Assembly (NCBI RefSeq): GCF_025232395.1
Contig: NZ_CP065938.1
Coordinates: forward strand, 1,240,001 to 1,304,000
DNA length: 64,000 nucleotides
Source: Taurinivorans muris
GTDB taxonomy: Bacteria > Desulfobacterota > Desulfovibrionia > Desulfovibrionales > Desulfovibrionaceae
Direction of reading: 5' to 3'
Made by a program: the position numbers and the translations under genes. Shown one piece after another: positions 44,354 through 54,192 of the stretch. The notes under the pieces are model-generated. The model did not search any database, was not told where the DNA came from, and worked only from the letters and a program-made list of their open reading frames with translations. Numbering within the stretch: the first letter of the stretch is position 1; the number at the start of each line of letters is the position of its first letter.

Positions 44354-45757
44354 CTAATTCTTTTGCAAATATTCACCGCTCCAACAGCCGGTACAATACT
44401 GCATACCCTCGTCACCAAGGCAAGCCCGCATACCTTCCAAGGACAAATAGCCCAGACTGTCCATATTCAAAATGGAACGTATTTCCTCAATAGTATGCTG
44501 ATAGGCGAGCAATTCTTCATAATGGGGGAAATCGACCCCAAAATAGCAAGGATACTGCACAGGCGGGCAGGCAATTCTCAAATGCACTTCCGTCGCCCCC
44601 GCATCACGGAGTTCTTTGCCAAGAGCCGCCGTCGTTGTTCCGCGGATAAGGGAATCGTCCACAAGGCAGACCCGTTTTCCACGCACGACTTCTTTCACGA
44701 CATTGTGCTTCATGCGCACGGCGGCAGCTCTCGCGCCTTGTCCCGGAGCGATAAAACTGCGTCCTATGTAGTGGTTGCGGATAAGTCCGCGGTCAAGCGT
44801 TATGCCGAGTTCTTCCGCAAAACCCATGGCGGCTGAAAATCCGGAATCGGGAATCGCAACCACGATATCCACATCGACCGGTTTTTCCTTCGCAAGCATA
44901 TGCCCTGTTTGACGGCGGAAAACATGGGGAGTATGCCCGAAAACAGTGCTGTCGGGACGGGCGAAATAGATAAGTTCCAATAAACAGCGCTGCTGGCGGA
45001 CCGTTCTGTCGCCAAAATACGTGGAACGGTAACCGCCCGCCGTAAAGGTCAGCATTTCTCCGGGTTCGACTTCCCGCTCGAAAATCGCCCCGATTTGGTC
45101 AAAAGCGCACGTTTCGGAGGCAACGACATATCCGTCTCCCATGCGCCCGAGCACCAAAGGACGATAGCCCCAAGGATCGCGGGCGGCAATCATTTTATTG
45201 CCGAAAAGCAGAACAACCGCAAAAGCGGCTTCCGCCTGTTCAAAAACACTGGCGATATCTTCATCGGAACTCGCTTGCTTTTGGGCTAACAGCTGCAGGA
45301 AAAATTCACTGTCACTCGTTGTCTGCAAAAAAGCCCCCGAAAGAAGAAGCTTTTCCCGCAATTTTTCCCCGTGGTATAAATTTCCGTTATGAGCAAGAGC
45401 GACCTGCCCTTCGCTGTAATATCCGATAAGGGGCTGGGCGTTGGCTATGGTGCTTGAACCCGCCGTGGAATACCGGACATGCCCGATTGCGGAATTGCCT
45501 GCCATATTGCGGCCTTCTCCATTACCGAACACGCTGGAAACCAAACCCATGCCGCGGTGGATGAATATCTGTCCGTCGCTGGCGCTCGCGACACCGGCGG
45601 ATTCCTGCCCGCGGTGCTGCAAAGCGTGCAAAGCCAATGAAGCATGCTGGGCGGCGTCTTTTACTCCGTAAAGCCCCACAATTCCGCATTCATCATGCGC
45701 CTTGTCATCATACGTCAAGGTATCAGGGATAAAGATGTTTCCAAAAGAATTATTCAT
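44354..45757 (-). CDS. purF: Amidophosphoribosyltransferase PurF
   Basis: Commits PRPP to purine synthesis by forming phosphoribosylamine. The N-terminal glutaminase has its nucleophile Cys in [11 protein letters not shown]; residues before it (about 23) look like a cleavable propeptide. The glutaminase continues [31 protein letters not shown]. The PRPP site is [18 protein letters not shown]. Extra Cys residues ([22 protein letters not shown]) match the 4Fe-4S cluster of the Bacillus-type enzyme. The ATG at 45757 overlaps the carB stop by eight bases; an upstream start at 45784 is less likely. Length about 467. Confidence 0.96.
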   Translation of the reverse strand: MNNSFGNIFIPDTLTYDDKAHDECGIVGLYGVKDAAQHASLALHALQHRGQESAGVASASDGQIFIHRGMGLVSSVFGNGEGRNMAGNSAIGHVRYSTAGSSTIANAQPLIGYYSEGQVALAHNGNLYHGEKLREKLLLSGAFLQTTSDSEFFLQLLAQKQASSDEDIASVFEQAEAAFAVVLLFGNKMIAARDPWGYRPLVLGRMGDGYVVASETCAFDQIGAIFEREVEPGEMLTFTAGGYRSTYFGDRTVRQQRCLLELIYFARPDSTVFGHTPHVFRRQTGHMLAKEKPVDVDIVVAIPDSGFSAAMGFAEELGITLDRGLIRNHYIGRSFIAPGQGARAAAVRMKHNVVKEVVRGKRVCLVDDSLIRGTTTAALGKELRDAGATEVHLRIACPPVQYPCYFGVDFPHYEELLAYQHTIEEIRSILNMDSLGYLSLEGMRACLGDEGMQYCTGCWSGEYLQKN

Positions 45758-48700
45758 TTGTTTTTCCTTGAATATATCCTGCATAATAATCCTGCAAAGG
45801 AGCGACTATGCGTTGTTCTTGCCGACGGGCTTCCAAACCTTCGACAGTGGCGCGAAGAGCCGCCAGTGTCGTAATGAGGTTGATACGGCGGGCGAGGGCT
45901 TCCGTCCTTATGGTGTTTGCGTCACGGGCGGAAGTCGGACCGCTTACGGTATTGACAATCATATTCGCCTCACCGTTGCGGATGAAGTCCAAAAGGTGAG
46001 GGCGCTGCTGTCCGATTTTTACAATAAGCTTGCAGTCAATGCCTTTGTTTTCAAGCATGGCTTTTGTTCCGGGAGTTGCGTAAAGCGTAAAGCCAAGGGC
46101 TTTCAGGCGTGCCGCAAGAGGAACAAGAGGTTCTTTGTCTTGGTCCGTTACCGTCAGAATGACATTGCCGGATACCGGAATGGGGACTCTTGTGCCGGCC
46201 TGGGATTTAAGGAAAGCCATGCCGAAGCTCCTGTCAATGCCCATAACTTCGCCAGTGGAACGCATTTCAGGTCCGAGCTGGATTTGCGTTCCGGGGAAAC
46301 GCTCAAAAGGAATGACCGCTTCTTTTACCGCGCTGTACATAAGTTTCGGTTCTTCCGTGAAATTCACATCCTTCAAAGAAAGCCCCGTCATGATTTTTGC
46401 CGCAATGCCCGCGACATTGCGTCCTGTCGCCTTTGAAACGAAAGGCACGGTCCTTGACGCCCGCGGATTTGCTTCAATGACGTACACGCTGCCCTTGTAA
46501 AGAGCCATCTGAATGTTCAGTAAGCCCACAGTATGCAAGGCTTTGCCGAGTTTATCGGTATAAGAACGGATAATACCTTTCACTTCATCGCTCAGCGTAT
46601 GGGTCGGGATAGAGCAGCAGGAATCGCCCGAATGGATGCCCGCTTGTTCGATATGTTCCATAATGGCGGCAATGGTCACCTTATCGCCGTCAACAACGGC
46701 ATCGACATCTATTTCAATGGCTTCTTCAAGGAATTTATCCACCAAAATAGGAGTATTGACGCTCAGATACAAACCGGTTGATTTATCCTCAATATATTCA
46801 ATAAGTTCCTGTTCATTATGAATGATACGCATTGCGCGGCCGCCGAGCACAAAGGACGGACGCACCATGACCGGATACCCGATTGTTTCCGCGAGCCTGC
46901 AGGCAGTTTCAAGGTCGACAGCCATACCGCTGGCGGGCTGCAAAATATCCAAATCCTCAATCAGGGCGCTGAAATCCTCACGGTCTTCCGCAAGAGCGAT
47001 ATCCTGAGGCTTCGTGCCGATAATGGGAACGCCCGCTTCCTGCAATGCCATGGCGATATTGAGCGGAGTCTGTCCGCCGAACTGCACAATCACCCCGTCT
47101 GGCTTTTCAGCGTGGCAGACGGCAAGCACGTCTTCCGTCGTCACCGGCTCGAAATACAAGGTATCCGCCGTATCATAGTCAGTGGAAACCGTTTCGGGGT
47201 TCGAGTTGATCATAATGGTTTTTATACCGAGTTCACGCAGGGAAAAACACGCCTGCACGCAGCAATAGTCAAATTCCAATCCTTGCCCGATACGGTTCGG
47301 ACCGCCGCCGATGATAACGACTTTGCGCGCAAAACCGCGTGTTGCGGCGCCCACATGGGCTGTATGCAGCGGATCGGGAGAAACCGCATCGTACGTTGAA
47401 TAAAAATAAGGCGTATGGGCTTCAAATTCCCCTGCACAGGTATCAACAGTATGAAAAACGGGCTCGACGGCATTAATCTCGCGCAAAGAGCGGATATCCG
47501 TTTCACGCACTGTTTTCGCAAGGCTTTCGGAGCAAAGGTTCGCAATGCGGGCGTCGCTGAAACCTTGCGCTTTATAATGACGCAGTTTCTTTGCGAAAGC
47601 GGCATCGGCGGCTTTGCTGTTCACCGCCTTTTCTATTTCATGGCAAAAATCTTGGCGTATGGAATTTTCATCATCCAAAATACGTTTGATCTGCAGCAGG
47701 AACCAAGGGTCAATGCCGGTAATCTCATTCAGTTCCTCAACTGTCAAACCAAGCTGCATGCCTTCGTAAACAAGCAAAACCCTGTCAGGACGGCGAAGAT
47801 ACAATTTTTCCCGTATCCATTCGCGGCGGGCGGCGGGTTCAATGGGGGCTTCCGCTTCCAATTTGCCGTTTTGCAAGCCTTGCAGCCCTGTTTCAAGTCC
47901 GCGGAAAGCCTTTTGCAAAGCCTCGCGGAAATTGCCGCCAAGAGCCATGGTTTCCCCGACGGAATGCATTTGGAAACCAAGCGTCGTGTCCGCTCCTGTG
48001 AATTTTTCAAAATTGAAGCGGGGAACTTTGACGACACAATAATCGATGGTAGGCTCAAAACAAGCGGAAGTGCCGGTAATATCATTCTTTAATTCATCCA
48101 AACGATAGCCGAGGGCAAGTTTCGCCGCGATACGGGCGATAGGGAAACCGGTCGCCTTGGAAGCCAGGGCGGAAGAACGGGAAACCCGGGGGTTCATTTC
48201 AATAACGACGCGTCTGCCTGTTTTCGGACAAACGGCGAATTGAATATTGCAGCCGCCGGTTTCAACGCCGATAGCCCGCACGACGCGGAATGCGTCCTGA
48301 CGGAGCGCTTGATATTCCGCATCGGAAAGGGTTTGAATAGGAGCGACGGTAATGGAATCGCCCGTATGCACGCCCATAGGGTCAAGGTTTTCAATGCCGC
48401 AAATGACAATGGCGTTGTCCGCCTTATCGCGCACAACTTCCAATTCGATTTCTTTCCAGCCGAGCACGGATTCTTCAATCAAAATTTGGCTGATGGGCGA
48501 TGCTTCGATACCGCCCTTGGCGATTTCCTTAAATTCTTCAATATTGTAAGCGATACCGCCGCCGGTGCCGCCCAAGGTATAGGAAGGACGGATGATGACA
48601 GGGAAGCTGATTTCTTTTATTGCGTCCATGGCTTGTTCAAACGTGGTCGCAAGGGCGCTTTTCGGCAAATCAAGCCCGATGGCTTCCATGGTTTCACGGA

Positions 48701-49094
48701 ATTTTTGGCGGTTTTCCGCAAGTTCGATGGACTTTGGCTGCGCCCCGATAATTTCCACGTTGTATTCTTCCAAAATACCCATATGGTGCAAATCCATGAG
48801 CAAATTGAGAGCCGTCTGCCCTCCCAGTGTGGGCAAAATGGCATCGGGACGTTCCTTTATAATGATTTCAGCCGCCATGAACTTATTCATGGGCTCGATA
48901 TATGTTGCGTCGCTAAAAGCCGTATCTGTCATAACAGTAGCCGGGTTCGAGTTCAGCAAGACAATGCGGCACCCTTCCTCTTTCAGTGCTTTCAACCCTT
49001 GTGTGCCAGAATAATCAAATTCTGCCGCCTGTCCGATCACAATCGGACCGGAACCAAGCACCATAATCGTTTTCAGATCTTCACGCTTCGGCAT
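45750..49094 (-). CDS. carB: Carbamoyl-phosphate synthase large subunit
   Basis: Makes carbamoyl phosphate for arginine and pyrimidines. The 1114-residue protein has the two homologous ATP-grasp halves (first from [21 protein letters not shown]; second from [21 protein letters not shown]) and the oligomerisation region between, then the C-terminal allosteric methylglyoxal-synthase-like domain ([21 protein letters not shown]). I chose the ATG at 49094 with AAGGA upstream. It lies between carA and purF on the same strand, so pyrimidine/arginine and purine entry steps share one operon. Confidence 0.97.
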   Translation of the reverse strand: MPKREDLKTIMVLGSGPIVIGQAAEFDYSGTQGLKALKEEGCRIVLLNSNPATVMTDTAFSDATYIEPMNKFMAAEIIIKERPDAILPTLGGQTALNLLMDLHHMGILEEYNVEIIGAQPKSIELAENRQKFRETMEAIGLDLPKSALATTFEQAMDAIKEISFPVIIRPSYTLGGTGGGIAYNIEEFKEIAKGGIEASPISQILIEESVLGWKEIELEVVRDKADNAIVICGIENLDPMGVHTGDSITVAPIQTLSDAEYQALRQDAFRVVRAIGVETGGCNIQFAVCPKTGRRVVIEMNPRVSRSSALASKATGFPIARIAAKLALGYRLDELKNDITGTSACFEPTIDYCVVKVPRFNFEKFTGADTTLGFQMHSVGETMALGGNFREALQKAFRGLETGLQGLQNGKLEAEAPIEPAARREWIREKLYLRRPDRVLLVYEGMQLGLTVEELNEITGIDPWFLLQIKRILDDENSIRQDFCHEIEKAVNSKAADAAFAKKLRHYKAQGFSDARIANLCSESLAKTVRETDIRSLREINAVEPVFHTVDTCAGEFEAHTPYFYSTYDAVSPDPLHTAHVGAATRGFARKVVIIGGGPNRIGQGLEFDYCCVQACFSLRELGIKTIMINSNPETVSTDYDTADTLYFEPVTTEDVLAVCHAEKPDGVIVQFGGQTPLNIAMALQEAGVPIIGTKPQDIALAEDREDFSALIEDLDILQPASGMAVDLETACRLAETIGYPVMVRPSFVLGGRAMRIIHNEQELIEYIEDKSTGLYLSVNTPILVDKFLEEAIEIDVDAVVDGDKVTIAAIMEHIEQAGIHSGDSCCSIPTHTLSDEVKGIIRSYTDKLGKALHTVGLLNIQMALYKGSVYVIEANPRASRTVPFVSKATGRNVAGIAAKIMTGLSLKDVNFTEEPKLMYSAVKEAVIPFERFPGTQIQLGPEMRSTGEVMGIDRSFGMAFLKSQAGTRVPIPVSGNVILTVTDQDKEPLVPLAARLKALGFTLYATPGTKAMLENKGIDCKLIVKIGQQRPHLLDFIRNGEANMIVNTVSGPTSARDANTIRTEALARRINLITTLAALRATVEGLEARRQEQRIVAPLQDYYAGYIQGKTNE

Positions 49095-49148
49095 TTCTTT
49101 AAAATCCTTCTTAGTAGATACTACCAATAATTATGGCAAAAGCCACTG

Positions 49149-50315
49149 TTATTTCTTATAAAAATCATCAACCATAGTACGGAAAGCGTCAAACAAACCG
49201 TAAGCGTCCCAAGTTCCCGGAGCGGCTTCCGGATGGAATTGCACGGAAAAGACCGGGGCGTCGGTCAACGCCAAACCCTCGACAGTATTGTCGTTCAAAT
49301 TCCAATGGGTCACTTTCACATTGCCGGGCAGCGTCTGAGGGTCAACACAAAAACCATGGTTCTGACTTGTGATAAGAACCTTTCCTGTCGCCACATCCTT
49401 TACAGGGTGATTAAGCCCATGGTGACCGAAAGGCATTTTGAAGGTTTTCGCACCCATGGCAAGGGCGATAAGCTGATGTCCCAAGCAAATTCCGAAAATA
49501 GGCAATTTTCCGACCAATTCCCGTATTGTTTTTATGGCGTAGCCGCAAGGCTCCGGATCTCCCGGACCGTTCGTCAGCATGACGGCATCGGGCTTGGAAG
49601 CTAAAATTTCTTCTGCTGTCACAGTGGCGGGATATACGGTCGGGTGCATGTTATTATTGAATAAGTGAAGCAAAATCGAACGCTTGGCACCATAATCGAT
49701 AACGGCGACATTGAGCATTTTCTTGGAGGTGTCACGTTTTTTATACGTCAGAACAGTGCCGGGGTCAGTATTGAAGACGAATTTTTCTTTTACAGTCACT
49801 TTTGAAGCAAGATCAAGCCCGGACATTTGAGGAAGCTCTTTCGCCCTTTTCAATAAATAATCGCGGTCCAAATTGGTGCTGATAATGCCGTTTCTCGCCC
49901 CATGCATACGCAAATGCAGCGTCAGAGCGCGGGTATCGATTCCATAAATGCCGCTCAATCCCATTTGCTCCAATTTTTTTTGCAGAGAACTCTCGGCACG
50001 GAAATGCGGAAAATCAATATTTTCCGCATCAACAAACAAATCATGAAAAACAACGCCGCCCGCACCGTATTCCGGCTTCGGTTCGGGACATTCGCTGTCA
50101 AGAGCCGTTGCTCCGTAATTTCCTATATGCGCGGAGGTAAACACTACGATTTGTCCGTAATAGGAAGGATCGGTAATCGTTTCCTGGTATCCGCTCATAC
50201 CTGTTGTGAAAACGACTTCGCCCACAGCCTCCTGACAAGCCCCCAAGGCGTATCCTTCAAAACATGTGCCGTCATCAAGCATCAATAAAGCCGGCATTTT
50301 TGTATTGATAGTCAT
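49149..50315 (-). CDS. carA: Carbamoyl-phosphate synthase small subunit
   Basis: Glutaminase subunit that supplies ammonia to CarB. The 388-residue protein shows the N-terminal domain (LLMLDDGTCFEGYALGA; GEVVFTTGMSGYQETITDPSYYGQI; SGIYGIDTRALTLHLR) and the class I amidotransferase domain with the nucleophile in FGICLGHQLIALAMG and the His/Glu in VQFHPEAAPG. I chose the ATG at 50315; the next in-frame ATG at 50297 is also possible. It starts the carA-carB-purF unit. Confidence 0.96.
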   Translation of the reverse strand: MTINTKMPALLMLDDGTCFEGYALGACQEAVGEVVFTTGMSGYQETITDPSYYGQIVVFTSAHIGNYGATALDSECPEPKPEYGAGGVVFHDLFVDAENIDFPHFRAESSLQKKLEQMGLSGIYGIDTRALTLHLRMHGARNGIISTNLDRDYLLKRAKELPQMSGLDLASKVTVKEKFVFNTDPGTVLTYKKRDTSKKMLNVAVIDYGAKRSILLHLFNNNMHPTVYPATVTAEEILASKPDAVMLTNGPGDPEPCGYAIKTIRELVGKLPIFGICLGHQLIALAMGAKTFKMPFGHHGLNHPVKDVATGKVLITSQNHGFCVDPQTLPGNVKVTHWNLNDNTVEGLALTDAPVFSVQFHPEAAPGTWDAYGLFDAFRTMVDDFYKK

Positions 50316-50359
50316 AATCTTTCCGTTTTTGTTTGATTGTTGATAAAACAAAATAATTT

Positions 50360-50388
50360 TTAATACGCTTTTTTCCGCAAAAAATCAA
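50360..50388 (-). promoter_or_regulatory. Probable sigma70 promoter of carA-carB-purF
   Basis: Read leftward: TTGATT (50388-50383), a 17-base spacer, TATTAA (50365-50360). Transcription would start some 35 bases before the carA ATG. Confidence 0.5.
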
Positions 50389-50523
50389 TACTTTTTTTGG
50401 ATAAAATAACTACTTGATTTCATTCTGAAATTATTACCGATATTCTTAAATTTTTCCTCTTTTCCCCTTGTTCTTTTCCCTAAAAGGCTGTATAGGAAAA
50501 AGACATCATCCTATGAGGTTCCT

Positions 50524-51435
50524 ATGGCTGAATTTGAAAAACGACTGCCTAAACTCGGGCAAGACTATATTGAGAAAATGCGGCTTCCGCAAAAACTCAC
50601 CTTTACGAAAATGGAAGGCATCGGCAATGATTATGTTTATGTTTGGTTTGAAGATTTGGATACTCCTCTCACCGACCCCGCCCCGCTTGCGATTTTCATG
50701 TCCGACAGGAACTACGGGGTTGGCGGAGACGGTCTCGTCCTTATCGGCAAATCAAAAAAAGCCGATTTCAGAATGAGAATGTTCAATAACGACGGTTCCG
50801 AGGGAAACATGTGCGGCAACGCCTCCCGCTGCGTGGGCAAATTTCTTTATGAACACGGACATACCGGCAAAACAAACATCACCCTTGAAACAAAAAGCGG
50901 TATCCGTACCCTTGAGCTGACCCTTGAAAACAACAAGGTCGCAAGCGTCACCGTGGATATGGGCAGACCTATCGTCAAACCTGCCGACATCCCCATGAAA
51001 GCAGACGGCGAAACCTTTATCAATCAAGAAATCCTTGTCAACGGCTCCTGCATAAAAGGCACCGGCGTTTCCATGGGCAATCCTCATTTCGTTGTCACCA
51101 TGCATGATATCGCAAGCCTTGATTTGCCTGCTTTCGGACCTCTTTTTGAATATCATGAACTCTTTCCCGAACGGGTCAATACGGAATTTATCGAAGTGCT
51201 CAGCCGGCAAAAAGTGCGCATGCGTGTTTGGGAGCGCGGCTCAGGTGAAACCCTTGCCTGCGGCACGGGCGCTTGTGCCGTTCTTGTCGCTTGCGTGCTC
51301 AATAATTATACGGACAAAAAAGCGACTATCGAACTTCGGGGCGGAGAACTCGTCATCGAATGGGCCGAAGACGGCATTGTTTATATGACAGGCCCCGCAC
51401 GGGAAGTCTTTTCCGGAGAAATCGAACTTATTTAA
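50524..51435 (+). CDS. dapF: Diaminopimelate epimerase DapF
   Basis: Interconverts LL- and meso-diaminopimelate for lysine and peptidoglycan. The 303-residue protein carries both catalytic Cys motifs, EGNMCGNASRC (about 93-103) and ETLACGTGACA (about 240-250), plus the start TFTKMEGIGNDYVYV. About 25 residues precede this usual start, so an ATG at 50578 is an alternative; the ATG at 50524 has GAGG upstream. A small hairpin (ATAGGA/TCCTAT, 50492-50514) sits just before the ribosome site. Confidence 0.95.
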   Translation: MAEFEKRLPKLGQDYIEKMRLPQKLTFTKMEGIGNDYVYVWFEDLDTPLTDPAPLAIFMSDRNYGVGGDGLVLIGKSKKADFRMRMFNNDGSEGNMCGNASRCVGKFLYEHGHTGKTNITLETKSGIRTLELTLENNKVASVTVDMGRPIVKPADIPMKADGETFINQEILVNGSCIKGTGVSMGNPHFVVTMHDIASLDLPAFGPLFEYHELFPERVNTEFIEVLSRQKVRMRVWERGSGETLACGTGACAVLVACVLNNYTDKKATIELRGGELVIEWAEDGIVYMTGPAREVFSGEIELI

Positions 51436-51458
51436 CAAATATGACAAAGGGAATAATC

Positions 51459-52403
51459 ATGGCGACACCTCTTATCAGCAGTCAGGAATGGATACAAAAA
51501 GTACAAGACACGCCGCGGAAAGCGGAAAATTTTGTCACCGCTTTTTATGAACACAGCATCGGCGCGATCTGTACGGACGCAAGACTGTTGCGCATTCCTT
51601 TGGACGACCACTTGGTACACAGGGGAGACGGCTGTTTCGAATCCTTGACCATTGCCGAAAACAGAGTGCTCGAACTTGACGCCCATATTGCGCGCTTGGA
51701 GCATTCCGCCGCCAAGCTCGGCATACGGGCTCCCCTGCCCTATGCTGAAATCCGTCAGATTGTTTTGGACACCGCAAAAGCGGGCGGTGCTGCCCATGGC
51801 TCCGCCAAATTATTGATGGGACGCGGAGAAGGCGGACTTGGCATCAGCCCGAAAGAATGCCCCGTCGCAAGTTTTTATTGCGTTGCGGCAAAAGGAAACC
51901 CGCCGGACCCAGGTTATTGGGAACAAGGCATTACCGCGTGCAGAAGCGCCATTCCTGCAAAACAGCCTTTTTTAGCCCAAATAAAATCAACAAATTACCT
52001 GCCCAATGTTTTCATGGCGCAGGAAGCGGAAGCGAAAGGCGTCAATGTGAGCATTTCCTTTGACGAAGACGGTTATTTAGCCGAAGCCGCCATTGCGAAC
52101 GTCGGTATTATCGACAAAAACAATATTTTCGTCCTGCCTCATTTCAAACGCGCTTTGGCGGGAACAACCGCCCTTATGGCCAAAAGCATTGCCGAAACCT
52201 ATATGCGGACCGAAACCCGCAATATACGGGAAGAAGAAATTTTTGAAGCGAAAGAATTTCTGCTCTTCGGAACAGGCTCCCAATGCGTTGCCATTACCCA
52301 TTACGAAGGCGAAAAAATTGCTGACGGCGTCCCTATGGAAAACGCCAAAAAACTGCAGAAACTCATTTATCAAAAGCTCATAGAAACAGGAACGCCGTTT
52401 TAA
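51459..52403 (+). CDS. Class IV PLP aminotransferase (IlvE/PabC-like)
   Basis: A 314-residue fold-type IV enzyme: LVHRGDGCFESLTIAENRVLELDAHIARLEHSA at the N-terminal side, the PLP Lys in QIKSTNYLPNVFMAQEA, and LAEAAIANVGIIDKNNIFVLPHF. Family members are branched-chain aminotransferases, D-amino-acid aminotransferases or aminodeoxychorismate lyases; the sequence does not settle which. The ATG at 51459 is preceded by AAAGGG and follows dapF by 23 bases, so the two are co-transcribed. Confidence 0.85.
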   Translation: MATPLISSQEWIQKVQDTPRKAENFVTAFYEHSIGAICTDARLLRIPLDDHLVHRGDGCFESLTIAENRVLELDAHIARLEHSAAKLGIRAPLPYAEIRQIVLDTAKAGGAAHGSAKLLMGRGEGGLGISPKECPVASFYCVAAKGNPPDPGYWEQGITACRSAIPAKQPFLAQIKSTNYLPNVFMAQEAEAKGVNVSISFDEDGYLAEAAIANVGIIDKNNIFVLPHFKRALAGTTALMAKSIAETYMRTETRNIREEEIFEAKEFLLFGTGSQCVAITHYEGEKIADGVPMENAKKLQKLIYQKLIETGTPF

Positions 52404-52434
52404 ATCCATTCCAAAATCCGCACGGACAAAAAGC

Positions 52435-53427
52435 ATGATTATTTTAATTTCCGGAGCTTCCCATACGGGAAAAACCATGTTGGCGCAAAAGCTTCTTGAA
52501 GAGTATCACTATCCGTACCTTTCCATCGACCATTTAAAAATGGGGCTTATCAGAAGCAAACAAACAACGCTTACCCCGGAAGACGATGAAAAGCTTACCC
52601 CCTATCTTTGGGGAATAATTAAAGAAATCATCAAAACAGCCCTTGAAAACAAACAGAATTTAATTATTGAAGGCGCCTATATTCCCTTTACATGGAAAGA
52701 AGACTTTTCAAACGAGGAAGCGGCCCATATCCGCTTTTGCTGCCTTATCATGAGCCAAGACTATATTCTAAATCATTTCATAGAGATACAAAAGTACGCC
52801 TCAATCATAGAAAACAGAAAAAACGATAAAATTCACAAAGAGCTGCTTATTGAAGAAAATCAAAATAATTTGGCGCAATGTAAAGAACACCGGCATTCGT
52901 GCATAGTTATCGATAACACATATCCCGCCGATATTCCTTTATTGGTCCGCAATTTTTTTCATATTCGGGAGAAATCTATACAGCATATCGTATCCCAACA
53001 CCAACGCCCTAAAAAACTTGTGCTGGAACTTGGGGAAGTATGGAAACAATCAGTCGCAAGCACGCATCATTTTTTAACACAGAAAGATAAAGAAAAACTG
53101 TATCCTCTTGTTTTAAACGCAATAAAGAACGTTCCCTTTTTATTGACAGCGCAAAACGAAGAAGACGAATTGCTCGGCTTTATGGGCATTGAAAACGACA
53201 AATTGGAAATGCTCTTCATCCATCCGAAAGCCCAAAAACAAGGACTGGGTAAAAGTTTGGTCGAACACGCGAAAAATGCTTATCGGATTCAATTTGTCGA
53301 TGTGAACGAAGAAAATCCCGATGCTTTCGCTTTTTACCGAAAAATGGGCTTTACCCAATTCGCCCGCAGTGAATACGACGATTTAGGCAATCACTTCCCC
53401 TTGCTGCATTTAAAACTTGAAAAATAG
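52435..53427 (+). CDS. Fusion of a P-loop kinase-like domain and a GNAT acetyltransferase
   Basis: A 330-residue protein. Residues 1 to about 180 form a small P-loop NTPase (IILISGASHTGKTMLAQKLLEE; then LSIDHLKMGLIRS and NLIIEGAYIPF), resembling nucleoside- or sugar-kinase folds. Residues about 195-330 form a GNAT acyltransferase with LEMLFIHPKAQKQGLGKSLVEHAK (acetyl-CoA pyrophosphate loop) and ENPDAFAFYRKMGFTQ. Neither substrate is clear. It follows the aminotransferase by 31 bases on the same strand. Pairing of phosphotransfer and acetyltransfer domains recalls modification enzymes for small molecules, but this is only a thought. Confidence 0.78.
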   Translation: MIILISGASHTGKTMLAQKLLEEYHYPYLSIDHLKMGLIRSKQTTLTPEDDEKLTPYLWGIIKEIIKTALENKQNLIIEGAYIPFTWKEDFSNEEAAHIRFCCLIMSQDYILNHFIEIQKYASIIENRKNDKIHKELLIEENQNNLAQCKEHRHSCIVIDNTYPADIPLLVRNFFHIREKSIQHIVSQHQRPKKLVLELGEVWKQSVASTHHFLTQKDKEKLYPLVLNAIKNVPFLLTAQNEEDELLGFMGIENDKLEMLFIHPKAQKQGLGKSLVEHAKNAYRIQFVDVNEENPDAFAFYRKMGFTQFARSEYDDLGNHFPLLHLKLEK

Positions 53428-53651
53428 ATAAATAACAAGTTGCTATCTTTATATTCCAAAGTATTTCCGTATCATATTCATGTGAATGCATAAAAATAAG
53501 GAGCTATTTTCTTTCTTTGTTTTTTTAATTTTTTCATGCAATAAAAAAAGCTCTTGAAAAAATCACCCTTTTTACCGCTGCAAATCGATTCAAATTCTAT
53601 GACGATAATTCTTAATGTCATGCGAAGACGCTTTAATTTCCCCCAAGCATA

Positions 53652-53686
53652 CCCCGCTTTTCACGCGGTGCGGGGAGGTATTCCCC
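53652..53686. other. Overlapping alternative hairpins
   Basis: CCCCGC (53652-53657) can pair with GCGGGG (53670-53675), while GGGGA (53672-53676) can instead pair with TCCCC (53682-53686). Both lie downstream of the kinase-GNAT gene and just before the leftward hyaD terminator. The rest of 53428-53651 is AT-rich with an unexplained AAGGAG (53499 region) and no supported gene. Confidence 0.4.
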
Positions 53687-53712
53687 ACAAAAAAAGGAGC
53701 TTGCGCTCCTTT
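53683..53712 (-). terminator. Leftward terminator of the hyaD-like gene
   Basis: On the minus strand AAAGGAGC and GCTCCTTT (plus-strand 53693-53700 and 53705-53712) pair across GCAA, followed by a T-run. It ends the 61.3-53.7 kb leftward gene string. Confidence 0.85.
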
Positions 53713-53714
53713 CT

Positions 53715-54191
53715 CTATTTTTTGCTGTATTGGACACCATGTTTTTCCAGTTCTTTCAAAACTTCATGTATCAGTTTTGGCACAGCCTCCTGAATTTTCG
53801 GGCTTAATTCCAAATTCAGGGACGTAAAGTCTTCCGGCTCAACGCCTATGACCACGCAATCGGGTCTATGCCCTATCAAATCGCAATAAATAAGCGTGTC
53901 CACCAAATCGGTCTGGTGCAAGGAATCGGAAAAGCTCATGCTTTTTCGCAAGTCATCGCCGACCAAACGGTATAAGGTTCCCGCTTCATGCCCGCCTTTG
54001 ACCGCATCTATGATGACAGCCAAATCAGCGTCCATCAAACTGTCCATAAGTCCCATACCGAGCGTTCCGCCGTCAAGAAGACGTACATTTTCCGGAAAAC
54101 TGTATTCTTCCTGCATTTTCAGCACAGTTTTCACACCGACGGCCTCATCGCGGTAGAGAACATTTCCAACACCAAGAACTAAGATTTTCAT
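53715..54191 (-). CDS. Hydrogenase maturation protease, HyaD/HybD-type
   Basis: Endopeptidase that clips the C-terminus of a [NiFe]-hydrogenase large subunit after nickel insertion. The 158-residue protein begins ILVLGVGNVLYRDEAVGVKTV. The three nickel-sensing residues of HybD are present: Glu in RDEAVG, Asp in LLDGGTLGMG, and His in SLHQTDLVD. No hydrogenase structural gene is in the window. It starts one base after the cheV stop (TAATATG), so the start at 54191 is favoured by coupling although no clear ribosome site is seen. Confidence 0.9.
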   Translation of the reverse strand: MKILVLGVGNVLYRDEAVGVKTVLKMQEEYSFPENVRLLDGGTLGMGLMDSLMDADLAVIIDAVKGGHEAGTLYRLVGDDLRKSMSFSDSLHQTDLVDTLIYCDLIGHRPDCVVIGVEPEDFTSLNLELSPKIQEAVPKLIHEVLKELEKHGVQYSKK

Positions 54192-54192
54192 A

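Noticed and set aside
48240-49130. Rightward open frame of 296 codons
   Set aside because: Shadow of the carB ATP-grasp region on the opposite strand; no protein family features.
53499-53560. AAGGAG-type ribosome site with no gene
   Set aside because: The frames after it stop within a few codons; it is probably chance in AT-rich DNA.
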